A DNA stretch of 64,000 nucleotides from Rhynchopus sp. YZ270_cl-10 (lineage: Eukaryota > Euglenozoa > Diplonemea > Diplonemida > Diplonemidae): assembly GCA_964035575.1 (NCBI GenBank), contig OZ037846.1, positions 1,081,501 through 1,145,500 of the forward strand. Direction: 5' to 3'. A program made the translations under genes and the position numbers. Positions 29,557 through 41,142 of this stretch are shown here, piece by piece. The stretch's first letter is position 1. Every line of letters begins with the position of its first letter. The notes under the pieces were generated by a model. It was not told the DNA's origin, made no database searches, and saw nothing but the letters and a program-made list of their open reading frames with translations.

Positions 29557-29695
29557 TTCACGTTACTTCCTTCAAAACACCTTTGAAAGCCCTTTTGTCC
29601 TTTAATTCATTTTCCTTTTTCAGAAAGGTGGGCGTTCTAAACACCCAAGACTAACAAAAAAAAAGGCCGTTTTTTTTTTTTTTTTTTTTTTTTTT

Positions 29696-30858
29696 TGGGT
29701 AAATTGCGATAACACGTATACTTTTTTTTTCGATTTGCGATTAACACGTACACAAAAAGTATACGTGTTATCGCGAAAAAGTGTACGTGTTTTCGCGAAC
29801 AAAAACGTACGTGTTTTCCCAGGTACCCAGGTACCCAGGTACCTGGGTACCTGGTTTGTCAAGGAAACCAAACTTTTTGTCACGGAAAAAGTCGTGACAG
29901 GGCACTGGGTACTGGGTACACTGTGTACAAGGAAAAAAGTCGTGAAAGAGCAACCACAGCTCCACATGACAAACACAAAAGTGTCCAGTCACGTGGGGCA
30001 TTCATGCACTGAGGAGATAATGATCCAACAATTTACAAGAAAGATTACTTAACCTACTGCTGGAAGTTGCCAGGTCGTAGTAACACACAAAGTGTGCCTC
30101 CGTTCGGGAATACCGGATATTCTAGAGACCAAAAAGGCCTCTTCCGCTAGTCAAGGTATAACCGAATGAACGGCCCAAGACCCCCGTGGAGAAGTTAAAT
30201 GTTGTAATGCTATCAAGTACAAACTGCGACCACTGTCTTACCCTCCTCAATGCATGGTGGAAGATGTCTTTGACAACAAATATCCTGTACCCAGGTACCC
30301 ATATTCCCAGACCCACGCAGTACCACGTCGCAGTACTACGCAAAATTTACCACCAGACCCTGTGTTCGTGCACCTTAAGTACGTAAGTCTGGTTCCCAGA
30401 CCCACGCAGTGGCACATGACCGCAAGTGTGAGTGCCCACACAGAGGGATACGCAAAATTTACCACCAGACCCTGTCTTCTGAATGTCACACGTACATTTT
30501 TTTTTTTGAACACTTTTCGCGATAACACGTACATATTTCGCTAAAAAACTGGGTGCTCGCAACCGCGTTCTAGACCCCCACAGATGCTCAAAAGTGCCAA
30601 ATTTTGCTTTGAATGGCCTCAAATCGTCGAAATTAGCCATTTTTGGGGCTAAAAAAAAAAATCGAGGGTCTAGGTATGGAGAGCGAGCACCTTAGAAGAA
30701 GGAAACACGTACATTTTTGTTCGCGATAACACGTATACTTTTTTGACCACTTTTCGCGATAACACGTACACTTTTTCGCGATAACACGTATACTTTTTGT
30801 GTACGTGTTATCGCAAATGGAAACAAAAAGTATACGTGTTATCGCAATTTGCCCCCTT
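29696..30858. mobile_element. 1.16-kb compound foldback element
   Basis: Left end GGGTAAATTGCGATAACACG and right end CGTGTTATCGCAATTTGCCC are inverted copies, each followed inward by further 'gcgataacacgtata' units. It is inserted in a T run, so a target duplication cannot be told. The interior holds KpnI-like 'ggtaccc' repeats, a duplicated block ('ttcccagacccacgcagt' through 'accagaccctgt' at about 30306-30361 and 30392-30475) and a nested foldback (30552-30691). No transposase is visible, so it is non-autonomous. Confidence 0.75.
30552..30691. mobile_element. Nested 140-bp foldback
   Basis: GGTGCTCGC...TCTAGACCC at the left mirrors GGGTCTAGG...GCGAGCACC at the right. It lies inside the 29696-30858 element and so inserted after it. 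Confidence 0.7.
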
Positions 30859-30957
30859 TTTTTTTTTTTGTTTTGTTTTGCACCGCAACTCGCCCCCCTG
30901 CAATAATAGCAACTTTCATTAAAAACTGGCGACTACATGTTGTCTATAACCAAACAT

Positions 30958-31024
30958 GGTGTGGCTGAAGGGGAGGGTGCTATTTTCTGCTATTTTCTGC
31001 TATTTTGGGGTCGTCAGCCACACC
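30958..31024. mobile_element. 67-bp foldback, GGTGTGGCTGA family
   Basis: GGTGTGGCTGA and TCAGCCACACC ends around three 'tgctattttc' units. A short relative of 8662-8806. Confidence 0.65.
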
Positions 31025-31113
31025 ACCTTTAACAATTTTTTGTTTTTGTTTTTGCACCGTTGCAATTAGCTATAATTAACACCACCCTACCCCCATTTTC
31101 CACAGTATCTTAC

Positions 31114-33211
31114 AATGCACATCCTGCGCTGTCTAGAGGGTGTGCTGTCGTTGGACGGGACACTGGATGCTAGCACGTCAGAAGCGGACGTTGTTTTTTG
31201 TAATAAATGTTGTGGGTCTGGTGTCCCAGATAGTAGGTCTTTCGACGTGGGCGGATCCTCAAGGCCGGTATATTCAGTGCGCCTCTAACGCTGTGACAGT
31301 TGCCACAATGCTTGCCGCTGTTGTACTGATCCTGTGCAGATGCAAGCTGACCACACACAACATCGTGTTTCTTGCCTACCTGTTGGTACTCTCAATACTC
31401 GGCATAGACATGACCTCACGTGCCAACGGGAATACCATGTGGCCGCTGCTCGTGCTCATCGTTGACATCCTCCTTGTGATGGAGGTGCCCGCACGCTACA
31501 GCATGGGTGTCGTCTGCTTTGCGCTGGTGTACTTCTTTGTGATGTCGCTAGAGGAAGCCTTCAGGTTTGGCATCCTCGACATACCTGGTATCATGCCGCA
31601 GGAGGAGAGGCACGATCACATGGCAGAGAGGATCAACTGCACAAACCTTCCCTGTCCTGATAAAGAGGCATTTATCTACCAGATTTATGCTGGCTTGGTG
31701 TTCGTAACAGACTTTGTCGCAACGCGAGGCTTTGCGCGTGGTCTCCTGAAGGAGAAGGCATCAATGGAACGGACGATCAACACCGTGCAGGAGATTGCGT
31801 CGTTGCTGGCTGGCTACGACGTGGAGCAGGTGGCGGAGCTGTTGAAGGTGCATGAGGGTGACCTACCTGAGGGGATGACAGAGGCACTGCGTGCATTGGA
31901 GGAGAACCTGCGTGTGTACAAGGCGTACCTCCCTGCTGCGCTGTTTGAGGCTGAGGTGGATGAGGACGGTGTGCAGCAGCCGACTGTGGCACCGCCTGGG
32001 CTTGTCAGCGAGACAGCAACAATTGTGTTCACAGACATCCGTGCTTCAACACAGATCTGGGAGATTGCACCTGAGGGGATGCGTGCTGGACTGCAGATCC
32101 ACAACGCTGTGATGCGTGAGGTGATGCGGATGTGTGGTGGGTACGAGGTGAAGACCATTGGCGACGCATTCATGATTGCCTTTGCATCCACTTGCGACGG
32201 TGTGGCGTTTGGGTTGCGTGTGCAGGAGCGTCTGTTTGAAGCAGACTGGCCTGCGTCTCTGCTTGAGGATGCACCAATCTGCTCTCGGCAGGGGTCGCTG
32301 TGGGGTGGTCTGACTGTGCGCATTGGTGTGAACACTGGCCCTGTGACTGTGGAGTTGAACACACTGACGGGACGGACAGACTATCTTGGACACACAGTGA
32401 ACGTTGCTGCACGCCTTGAGAGCACATGCCCACCTGGTGCTGTGGCTGTGCCCTCTGACCTGTGGACGTCTGTCTCTGGGTCGTGCAGTGCTGTTGCTGG
32501 TGTGCCAGAGGCAGTTCACTTGAAGGGTGTGGCAGACAGCACGTTGGTGTGCTGTGTGTGGCCTGTCTCACTTGGGGGACGAATGGAGTCACTACTTGGT
32601 GAGTCCTTTTCACATGAGAAGCGGAAAATGACTGCTTCCACATGTCATTCGTATGCTTCATCCGTGGACATGCTCTCTACGTCGCTGTTGGCACACTCGC
32701 ACCGTCAGGTCTCCGGCACTGTGGGAGTTGCACAGCTTGCAGTGAGCGACGTGGAACACTACACAGCTTTTGACGACATGAGTTCAAGACTGACGACACT
32801 GACGATCACACTGGAGCAGAGTGGAGGGAGTCTGGTGACGCTGCTTGGGAACTGTGTGTGTGTTGGGTGGAACGTGTCGCGTTCTGCACCTGCACACATG
32901 GAGAACGCGATACGGTTTGTGCAGCGCATGTCCGCGAAGTCTGCACTGAACGGGGCTGGTCTTGCAAGCGCCCTGTGCAGCACGGGGATGTTGGTGCACG
33001 GAGCCGTCGCTTTGTGACTGTGATGGGGGAAGGCGTGCGTCGGAGTTGGGCGCTGTGCGAGGAGGCTGTGCGTGACGGGGTTGTGTGTCTGTACGAGCCT
33101 CCTGAAGGTGCACTACTGCCGTCTGTACTTGAAGACGTTCTTGTCCGGCACAAGGGGTCTAACTACAGAGTCGTTGAGTCAGACAACCAAGAACGCGACA
33201 ACGTGTTTTAG
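31114..33211 (+). pseudogene. Class A adenylate cyclase paralogue with two frameshifts
   Basis: The expected start is the ATG at 31114, eight bases after 'ccattttccacag' plus 'tatctta' (MHILRCLEGVLSLDGTLDA). The frame is lost near 31168-31178, where a two-base shortfall or one-base excess occurs relative to the paralogue at 21931. It then stays open to 32970 in the second frame. There a single G is missing ('aagcgccctg' versus 'aagcggccctg' in the 16002 gene), and the rest runs in a third frame to 33211. In between it keeps six TM segments, the signalling helix and all class A catalytic motifs (VFTDIRAST, KTIGDAF, TDYLGHTVNVAAR). It is either a young pseudogene or an intact gene with two base-call errors; the strong motif conservation leaves both open. 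Confidence 0.8.
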
Positions 33212-34284
33212 CGAGGCTTTACTGATGGAAGGTGCAATGCGACAGGGACATTGCCCCGTGTTCTTGCAGAGCATGTGGCACCAGTAGCAAGGGAAGTCAA
33301 CAACTCATGTACCATAGTTAGGGAGTGTGCATCGCTCGTATGATGCGCAAATTTGTGTTCTGTGCATGGTTTTTTTTGTGTGCTGCATATATTGAATATT
33401 TGTATTTTTTCGGGCATGACACTTGTGACATATCTTGGGAAATCTTTTTGTATACGAGAACGACGATTCTCGTGCTGCGGGTACTTCATTTTTGGATTGT
33501 GCAGATCTGAGTGGGGGTAGTCTTTTACAAGCCTTACTTCTCTCTCGTTGTCTTGTCTCCTCTTGTTTTGTGGCGGGTTTGTGTATCTTGTTGAATATCC
33601 ATCTTTCAAAAAAACAGAAAATTATAGTGGAGCTCATCCTCGGGTGTCTACACTAATACAACCAAGTTTTCAAGAAAAAGAAGAAAAACCCCCTCCCATG
33701 TGTTTTTGAGTGGGGGAAAAACAGGAAATATGTGGTTTGACAAAAACAGGCAGAAATGACCTTAAAAATTTTACAGTAGTGTGGTGCTTTAGGAAATCCG
33801 TCAACGACCTGTCAGCGACCTGTCAGATATCGACTCCCACCATAGTCGTTACATTTTCAGCTCTCAAGGGAATTCAAGGGGATTTCCACTAGGTCTTTTT
33901 TGATCGTCTGGGGGGGGTTTTTTTTCTTCTGTGTGCATGCCAATGAAGTGCTCTCTGGGGTTCGATGACCCGGGGAGAACCAGTGTTTGCGTCTGCCGAT
34001 GAACGGTGAGATGTTTACACTTTCAACTTCTCTTTTTTTTTGCATTGAGATCAGATACTTCACTCTGAATTCATTAAAAAAAAGAATTGAGGAATTGAGG
34101 GGAAAGTCCGAGTGGAAAAAAGCGTTTTCAAAAAAAAAGGTTATGTGTTTACATGCAATGCTAGGAAATTGAACACCGTACCCCAACTCCCTTGCTTTTT
34201 TTCTATTCTGGGACCCCCTCCGTCCTGTTCACATCTCACAACAGACAGTAAAAATAGGAGGGAAAAGGGCAAAACCAAACAACC
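33212..34284. other. 3' flank and intergenic DNA before GH92 copy 1
   Basis: 33300-33595 matches the 3' flank of the class A gene at 16002. At 33954-34040 'ggggttcgatgacccgggg' is followed by 'gaacggtgagatgtttacac' and an AACTT/T-rich tail. A relative of its second half is at about 54694-54740. 'ttcacatctcacaacag' ends at 34245, a possible acceptor about 40 bp before the next ATG. Confidence 0.5.
33625..33690 (+). promoter_or_regulatory. TAGTG...CACTA hairpin family, copy 3
   Basis: TAGTG / gagctcatcctcgggtgtcta / CACTA, then 'caaccaagttttcaag'. Nearly identical to copy 4 at 52657 in its tail. Confidence 0.6.
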
Positions 34285-36793
34285 ATGCGTGCCTTCACAC
34301 TGCTGGCTGCTGCCAGCTGTGCCCTGGCTGTGTCCAACCCTGAGGAGTACGTCGACATCGTCGCTGGAGCGAAGGGCATCTTCCAGCTGAGCAGAGGCAA
34401 TCTTCTCCCGCTGGTCAGCACCCCGTGGGGGTTCAACGGATGGAGCGCGTACACGAACGTCGACGACCAGCAGTGGTGGTGGAACAACGACCAGCGCAAC
34501 TTCGTGGGCATTCGGTGCACCCACCGGCCGAGCCCGTGGATCAGCGACTGGGGACACTTCACGTTCCTCCCGATGATGGTTGGGGGCGCTAACACCGGGT
34601 ACTCTGGGAGCAACACTTATTCGATCTACAACCCGAACAGCAAGACCAGTGTGTGGAAGCCGTACCACTTTGCAACAGACCTGCCGTCCTCCGGCAACGA
34701 GAACGGTGTGCTGCGTCTGGAGCTTGCACCAAGCAGCCACGCTGCCGTGACGCGTGTCGTGTACCCGACCGTGAGCAGGGTGCCGGCGGCAAACTACAAC
34801 GAGTCGCGTGTCCTGCGCTGGAAGCTGCCCACGTACGAGGACACACTGAAGTTCGACACTGTAGGTGGCGTGCTGAGGGCGTCCGGCTACACGATGTCCG
34901 AGAAGGACCCCTCCAACCAGCTCAAGACCTTCGTCGTGATTGAGGTGGAGACGGACGCAACGCTGTTCTCGACACACTTCAGCTCCGAGTTGGGTATGTC
35001 TTTGGATGGGGGATCTATGGAGTATATCTTTGGTCTTTGCTGTGCGGATGTGTCTCAGGAGACTGAGGGCACATCGAATGGTGTTCTTGGTTGTGTGGTT
35101 AAGGGTTAGTTTTTGTGCACTAACATACCACAGGTTAACTTCAAGCAATGTTGTCAACACACCCATCACAGGTTACGCGATCTACGACACGGACGGAGAT
35201 GAGTTCATCATCAAGATGGCAACGTCGCTGATCTCTGAGGACCAGGCATGGCACAACCTGAAGTCGCAGGTCGGTTCGCTGACCTTCGACGAGGCACGTG
35301 CCAAGGCAAAGGCAGAGTGGAACACCTTGCTCTCCCGTGTGGCAGTGACGCCGATTGCAGACGACGAGGACAACCTCAAGGTCTTCTACTCGTCGTTCTA
35401 CCGTGCGTCGCAGTTCCCACGCTTCACGTCCGAGTACGACGTGCACGGGAAGGAAGTGCACTTCTCCACGTACGCGCCTGTCTCTGAGCGCAGGGCTGTG
35501 TACCGCAGTGGTGACCACAGCACGCTTGTCAAGGATGGACCGCTTGTCACAGACAGTGGCTTCTGGGATGCGTACCGCACTGTGTACCCGTGGCTGTCGG
35601 TCACACACACTGATGTGCTGGGACGCATGGTGCAGGGATGGGTGAACGCATATCAGGAGGGTGGCTGGCTGCCAAAGTGGGCGTCTCCTGGCTACAGGAA
35701 CAGCATGGTGAGCACGATGGGTGACTGCGTTCTGGCGGACGCGATTGTGAACGACATTGGCGGCTTCAACGTGTCTGGCGCCTACGACGCGATCAAGCAG
35801 GACGCCTTCAAGACCGACGACGGCGGCTCGGGCAGGGGCCGCGAGGCACTGTCTGCATACCTCGAGAAGGGCTACATCCCGCACGGCAACAGGGAGGACG
35901 TGTCTGTGTCGCTCAACTTCTACCTTGCAGACTACTCGATTGCGCAGGCCGCCATCAAGCTTGGCGACACAAAGACTGCCAACGAGCTTCTCGAGCGCTC
36001 TGCACAGTACCCATCACTGCTCCACGACGACGGGTTCATGCGTTCGCGCGACACGACAGGGAACTTCCTGACTGAGTTCGACCAGTACGCATGGGGCGAC
36101 TCGTACACAGAGTCTGGACCGTGGCAGTACCGTTTCTACGTCCCACACGACCCTAAGGGACTTGCTGTGGAGTACATGAAGCGTGGCATTGATATGTGCG
36201 AACGTCTGCAATACGCCATGACTGGGCCCGCCACTGCGCACACCGGAGGCTACAGCCAGATCATCCACGAGATGACTGAGATGACGGACATCTGCTGGGG
36301 CCAGTACGCACACGACAACCAACCCGTGCACCACATGCTGTACATGTTCGGAGGAATGTCCGACAGTCTGAACGACACCTGCGCACTGCGCGGACAGTAC
36401 TGGCTCCGCAAGGCCGTCACCGAGCTTTACCTCCCCTCGGTGGATATGTTCTCTGGTGATGAGGACAACGGTGAGATGGCGGCGTGGTACCTGCTCAGCT
36501 CGATTGGGCTGTACTGGCTTGCGCCTGGGTCGGGCAAGGTGAGCCTGGGTATGCCGCTGTTCCGTGAGGTCACCATCACACTCAACAACGGACGCAACCT
36601 CACTGTCACAAGCAACGAGCAGCGCAGCTCCTCCAAGACCATGTGGCACCGTGACGACGACGAGACCTTCCCTGCCGTGCACTACGTGAAGTTCAACAAC
36701 GAGTTTGTCTCTGGCACCACCATTGACTACCAGACACTCATGCTGGGAGGCAAGCTGCAGTTCTTCATCAAGCAGTACCAAAAGGACTGGTAG
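34285..36793 (+). CDS. Secreted GH92-family alpha-mannosidase, copy 1
   Basis: Two exons (34285-34993 and 35172-36793) give 776 residues, a normal length for GH92, a family of calcium-dependent exo-alpha-mannosidases. Residues 1-16 are a signal peptide (MRAFTLLAAASCALAV), so it acts outside the cell or in the secretory path. The N-terminal beta-sandwich domain carries QLSRGNLLPLVSTPWGFNGW. The C-terminal catalytic domain has the family acid in YTESGPWQYRF (about E550) and the base region GDEDNGEM (about D666/D668); the roles are assigned by analogy to bacterial GH92 enzymes. The intron (GTATGT...CACAG) sits between SSEL and GYAIYD and restores the frame in phase 1. Protein identity to copy 2 at 49734 is high throughout. 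Substrate linkage cannot be read from the sequence. Confidence 0.92.
34994..35171 (+). other. GH92 copy 1 intron
   Basis: 178 bp, GTATGT donor and CACAG acceptor, phase 1. The last 35 bp ('aacttcaagcaat..tgtcaacacacccatcac') are conserved with copy 2 while the rest is unrelated, so that end may hold the branch site. Confidence 0.75.
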
Positions 36794-37371
36794 ACACAAC
36801 ATCAACAGCAGAAACGTGGTAGGTTATTGAAAAAAAAAACTATATACTGGGAGATGAGTTATTTTGATTCTTCCTATTTAACGGCGTTGCCAAAATTTTG
36901 TTAGCGTGTCTTTTATTCGTCTGTTTGTTTGCCTTTCCTTTTTTTGATTATTGTGCCAAAAAACCAGCGTAAACTGATGAGGATAAAACCCCCTGAACCT
37001 AGCGAACGACTTTTCTCGATTCAAAAAAAACCACCCCCCCTCGGTTTGGGGTCTCATCCGGGTAGTTGACCTGACAGAGTGATGGTGTGGGAAGACGTTG
37101 CAACATTCCACGAAATGGCGAAGGGTGTATAGCTGCCCTGTACGTTAGAATAACGTTGTGTCGATATGTTGCACCCCCCTTTTGGGTGTGATCCGTTTAT
37201 GTTATTATCGTACACCTATTTACTCACTGCTTCCTTCCGAGACCTTGACTGTCTATCCTTTTCTTTTATTTTTTTTTTTTTCCTTTTTGCTAAAACGATG
37301 TGTGGCGCGCCCAAGTCGGCTTACTCCCATCTTGTAGTTGCATGTAAAATATAACGACCCCACTCCTTTTT

Positions 37372-37411
37372 AAAGATGTACCTGTGCACACGTGAGCCAC
37401 CTACGTCTTTA
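37372..37411 (+). promoter_or_regulatory. ACGAGAG-loop hairpin family, copy 9 (divergent)
   Basis: AAAGATGTA base pairs with TACGTCTTT around 'gtgcacacgtgagccacc'. The loop is ACACGTGAG, as in copy 3. Confidence 0.45.
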
Positions 37412-37520
37412 AGTGTTCATCTATGAACACACTGTTTACGGGCTGTGTTGTATTTCGCGTCAATTTTTCTTTTGTTTCAATCATCCCGAGGGGAACATTT
37501 AAAAGCCGAATGTGTCTCAC

Positions 37521-37600
37521 CCCCGGTACAGCCCGGTACATGCCGGTCATTGTACCAAGGTACACTGTTCGAGAGGGCTTTGTATTTCAAGTCTTCTTTA
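37521..37600 (+). repeat. GGTACACTGT-GAGAGGGCT repeat unit
   Basis: 'ccggtcattgtaccaagg' and 'tacactgttcgagagggct', then 'tgtatttcaagtcttc'. Related to 21521-21615, 38281-38335 and 39610-39680, all on the plus strand. It has a GTACC..GGTAC hairpin core. Confidence 0.6.
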
Positions 37601-37842
37601 AAGTAAATTTTTTGATGTCCACCAACCTTTTTTAAAGCCAGGTTCCTGATTCTCGCGCAAATTGGGGGGGAGAAAATAAAATGGGGGAAAAGAGAACGCT
37701 CCCCGAAATGCTTCGCTTGAGGACTGGTATCGTGTTTACACTTTTAACCACCTGCGTTCTGTTATTTTTGAAAAAAGGTGTCTATGTGGGTCTACGTGTT
37801 GCGCGCGTGTTTTGTGTTGTGTTTTTGCAGTGTTTTCCCCCA

Positions 37843-37874
37843 CTGATGCACAGCGAGAGGCTTAGGATCATCTT
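37843..37874 (+). promoter_or_regulatory. ACGAGAG-loop hairpin, copy 10 (3' half intact)
   Basis: 'ctgatgcacagcgagag' and 'gcttaggatcatcttccc'. The 3' half equals the LINE-tail copy while the 5' arm is truncated. Confidence 0.55.
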
Positions 37875-38280
37875 CCCAACTTCCCCCTCTCCCTTTCCTG
37901 TGTGAATTTCACTTCTATTTGATCAAAAAATAAAATAAAATATCCCCCTTTCCTATGGTCACTGCCTGATTTTTAGTGTGCACCATTTCATGGGTGCCCT
38001 ACCCCTGGTGTACCCACCCCCCCAGCTGGGTGACGATGGCGATTGTAAAAAAAAAAGAAAACAAAAAGAATACACGGGGTCAGAAATTCGACAGGGGGTG
38101 ACCAGCATTGAGGCCTTACATCGTGCTGGATGAAGAAAAAAATTTCCCCCCTTACCCCCTCTACCCTATTTTATAGTCTAGGGGCCGACACTACTTTTTT
38201 TTTTACCTTTCTTTTAGCGTTTTTGGTTGACATAATATTGTGATGCCTGATACCAGATGTAAAATTTCTACTTTATTTTT

Positions 38281-38335
38281 ACGGTACACTGTTCACGAGA
38301 GGGCTGTGTATTTGAGGCATATGAAGGCAACTTTT
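38281..38335 (+). repeat. GGTACACTGT-GAGAGGGCT repeat unit, partial
   Basis: Only the second half is kept: 'ggtacactgttcacgagag' then 'ggctgtgtatttgagg' and an AACTTTTAC tail. Confidence 0.5.
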
Positions 38336-38483
38336 ACTTTGTCCACACTGGTACGGCATCAAAAAAACACCCCGTAGGGAATTCCTCGGATCAGTCCACT
38401 ATCAGTACACTACAATCAAGCTTTCAATAAAAGGGAAACCATCCCACTGCCTTGAGTGGTATGTACCCTGCTGATGTAGAACA

Positions 38484-38531
38484 CAAAAACAAAAACAAAA
38501 ACAAAAACAAAAACAAAAACAAAAACAAAAA
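38484..38531. repeat. (AAAAAC)n microsatellite
   Basis: About seven perfect 6-bp units. Confidence 0.95.
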
Positions 38532-39028
38532 AACGTGATGATGAGGTGGTGACAGGGTCAAAGTACATTCACTACACTGCGCGGTATTCAATAAAGTGGG
38601 ATTTGGTACGATAAACCCAGGTTGCTAAAGACCGATTTGGTGTTTGATAACTCCTTTGGGGAATTATCGCAAATAGGTTCTTTTTAGCAATGTGGGATTG
38701 CAGTGGTTACCCTCCCCCAGGAGTCCACCCCCCTCAGTGCTGACGCTAAGGAAAAATCCGGTCATATATGACCAAAAAAAAAAAGGAAAAAAAAAGTCTG
38801 AAAATATGCCGGTCATATATGACCGGTCATATATGACCGGTATTGGGTGGGTGGGCAGGGTGGGGTAGGGGATGGTCGGAAGTCCCCCCCCAGTTGGCAC
38901 CTCACACGAGCCTCTGAGAGTGACCAGAAATGGCCTCATGAACAAAGTGACCCCGTCACAGCCAGAACGCGACTCAATTGGTCAAATGCCGAAGGAAAAG
39001 GAAGCAGGCAGCGTGGCGAAATAATAAA

Positions 39029-39056
39029 AGTAGCGTACCGTGCGCCTGCGGCGCAA
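39029..39056. repeat. TACCGTGCGCCTGCGGCGC dispersed motif
   Basis: 'agtagcgtaccgtgcgcctg' followed by CGGCGCAAG; the GCGCC-TGC-GGCGC part is a short hairpin. Further copies lie at 40149, 40569, 55261 and 60194. Each of these sits at the end of a purine-rich stretch, and several begin with a 'gtgacccc' block 80-110 bp upstream. Confidence 0.75.
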
Positions 39057-39609
39057 GCTTATCGTAATTGCATGACACGGTACTGGGTACTGAGCCCAAA
39101 AGTGGACGACATCTAAAAATTTCCGCCTGCGGCGCGGCAGCCCTTGACCCATTTTCACCCTTTTCTTGTTCAGTCGGCAGGATCACTTGGCCCTTCACCA
39201 TACACTGATGTTAACCAAAAGCCAAGAACTTGTCCGTTTCGTCAAATTGACCCCACCACAGCGCGGACAGATTCCAAAAACCCCACAAACTAGCTTCTCC
39301 AGGTCTTTCGCGCGCGAAGCGCGCGAAAAATTTTTTTGACCACCTCACCCCCCCTAAGGTCAAAAAAACCGGTTCCTAAAAAAACCTCTGAAAAGGGCAT
39401 GAAAAAAAAAAAATCAAAAAAAAAAAAAAAAAATGACCGGCTAGCCGGCCTTAGCGTCAGCACTGACCCCCCTCAAAAAAAAAAAAAAAAAAGAAAATAA
39501 AAAAAAAAAAAACACAATCCCCCCCGCCCCACAAACGTTCCCCTCAGATACAATTTCGTTTTTTTTTTTCCCCAGATGTCAACCCTAATGGCTGTAGGAC
39601 ATTGCATGG

Positions 39610-39680
39610 TTGGGGTGTGCACCGGGTCATGTTACCAAGGTACACTGTCGAGAGGGCTTTTGTATTTCAAGTCAAACTTT
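39610..39680 (+). repeat. GGTACACTGT-GAGAGGGCT repeat unit
   Basis: 'ttggggtgtgcaccgggtca' then GTTACCAAGGTACACTGTCG, 'agagggcttttgtatttcaa' and an AACTTTTATTTTTTGG tail. Confidence 0.6.
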
Positions 39681-40024
39681 TATTTTTTGGGGCACATTTT
39701 TTTTTTTTTATGAGAGGTACTCAGGGGTGTCGCTAATTCGGGTCCAGGGTCCCGACTTTTTCAAAACCAAAAAAAAAATTTGCACCCCTAGTAAAATCTG
39801 TGTAGGAAAAAAAAAATTTGCACCTAATACAGGGTGGGTTTAATGTGTTAACAACTTGTTCTTTTTTTAAGTGAGAGGCCACCGTGAACTCGGTTGTGTC
39901 AGAACGTTCCAAAAACGAGGTTTTTGGGGGTCAGGGAAAATCACCAGGTGCCGCCCTCACCCCGCGAAGATTTATTTTTTTGGGTGGGATTTCCTTACCC
40001 TGCCTTACCCTTTTTTTTTGCAGA

Positions 40025-40185
40025 CCAGGGTTTCCTTAGTAAAGGTACCATAGCGTGGTTTTGCGCACACATGTGACCCCACCGTGGAGAGCAATCGGCT
40101 CGCGCAATCAAAAGAACGCAGAGAAAAAGGAAAAGACAAAAAGACAAAAGCTGGGTACCGTGCGCCTGCGGTGCTACCGTTCTCA
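40025..40185. repeat. Dispersed block, copy 1 (partner 40422-40605)
   Basis: Runs from 'agggtttcctt' through 'cgcacacatgtgaccccacc', 'ggagagcaatcggctcgc' and a purine-rich middle to the 'taccgtgcgcctgcgg' motif. It is about 90% alike in the second half. The following 'aagaacaccacaatttcatc' block recurs at about 41800. Confidence 0.8.
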
Positions 40186-40421
40186 GTCAAGAACACCACA
40201 ATTTCATCTGAAGCTGTGTTTTCAGACTTGAACATGACCCTTGTTTACGAGAATTGGCAGTCTCGAAAAGTGCACAGGAATAAAAAAATGGTCAAAACTT
40301 AAATACCGAAAACTCGTCCATTTTTCCAAAATGACCCCATCACTTTCTGCAATTGCACCGCATCGGACGATGCAATCAACAAAAACGCCTCCCCTTTTTT
40401 CGTGATCTGGGAACATGCTTG

Positions 40422-40605
40422 CAAGGGTTTCCTTGCTAAAACCAGAGAATCTCATACTTCATAGTAAGGGTACTTTAGCGTATTTTAGCGCACACATGTG
40501 ACCCCACCGTGGAGAGCAATCGGCTCGCACAATCAAAAGAACGCAGAGAAAAGGGAAAAAGACAAAAGTTGGGTACCGTGCGCCTGCGGCGCTACCTACT
40601 GTTCT
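40422..40605. repeat. Dispersed block, copy 2 (partner 40025-40185)
   Basis: Same start and end as copy 1, with about 20 extra bases after the first block. Looser relatives occur at 38938-39060, 55190-55290 and 60103-60222. Confidence 0.8.
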
Positions 40606-40882
40606 CAGCAGGGCGTTCGCTATCGCCATCGTTTTTTCCTGATCGTGGCGAAATGCCAAAAAACCCGAAATTTTTGCTTTTTTTACTAGTGCTTAAAATA
40701 GGTCAAAAAAAATTTTCCCGCCGGAGAGAAGCTAGTTCGTGGGGGTGAATCCCTGGTACTGAGTGGTCGAAAAAATTTGCGATTTGCGCGTGATCCCTTC
40801 CCCAGCACTAAAACCAGCAAAACGATGGAGAATTTCATCAATCCCCCCCTCACTGAGGGTCTCTTTGTGCTGTTTAATCAAA

Positions 40883-40908
40883 CAGATGTACAAGAGAGAG
40901 GCATCTGT
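40883..40908 (+). promoter_or_regulatory. ACGAGAG-loop hairpin family, copy 11 (divergent)
   Basis: CAGATG / TACAAGAGAGAGG / CATCTG, a perfect 6-bp stem with an altered loop, then CATCCTTTG and TTATTTTC. Confidence 0.45.
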
Positions 40909-41142
40909 CATATGAGACTTCATCCTTTGATTATTTTCAATTAACTAAAACGTCTCTCTGCCGTTGAAGGTTGACACGAGTAGTGACACCTTCTATAACA
41001 GGGGGTACGGGACACCTTCAGCAGACTGCAAGATTGAGGAGCGAGCGGGAGTGCTGGGGAAACTTCCTTCACGGCAGGCGGGTTTGCGGATGATTTTGAG
41101 TACAGTGGACACTGTGGACACTCTGCGACCCCCCCCGAACGT

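Larger units (their letters stand above)
26066..31113. other. 5-kb gene-free repeat region
   Basis: No protein-coding gene is supported; long frames here are poly-F/K or pyrimidine-tract artefacts. It is built from loop-motif hairpins (26681, 26730, 27814, 28922, 29526), TA-flanked foldbacks (27150, 28394), and the ACACGTATAC foldback family (27963 and 29696). All are listed separately. Confidence 0.6.
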
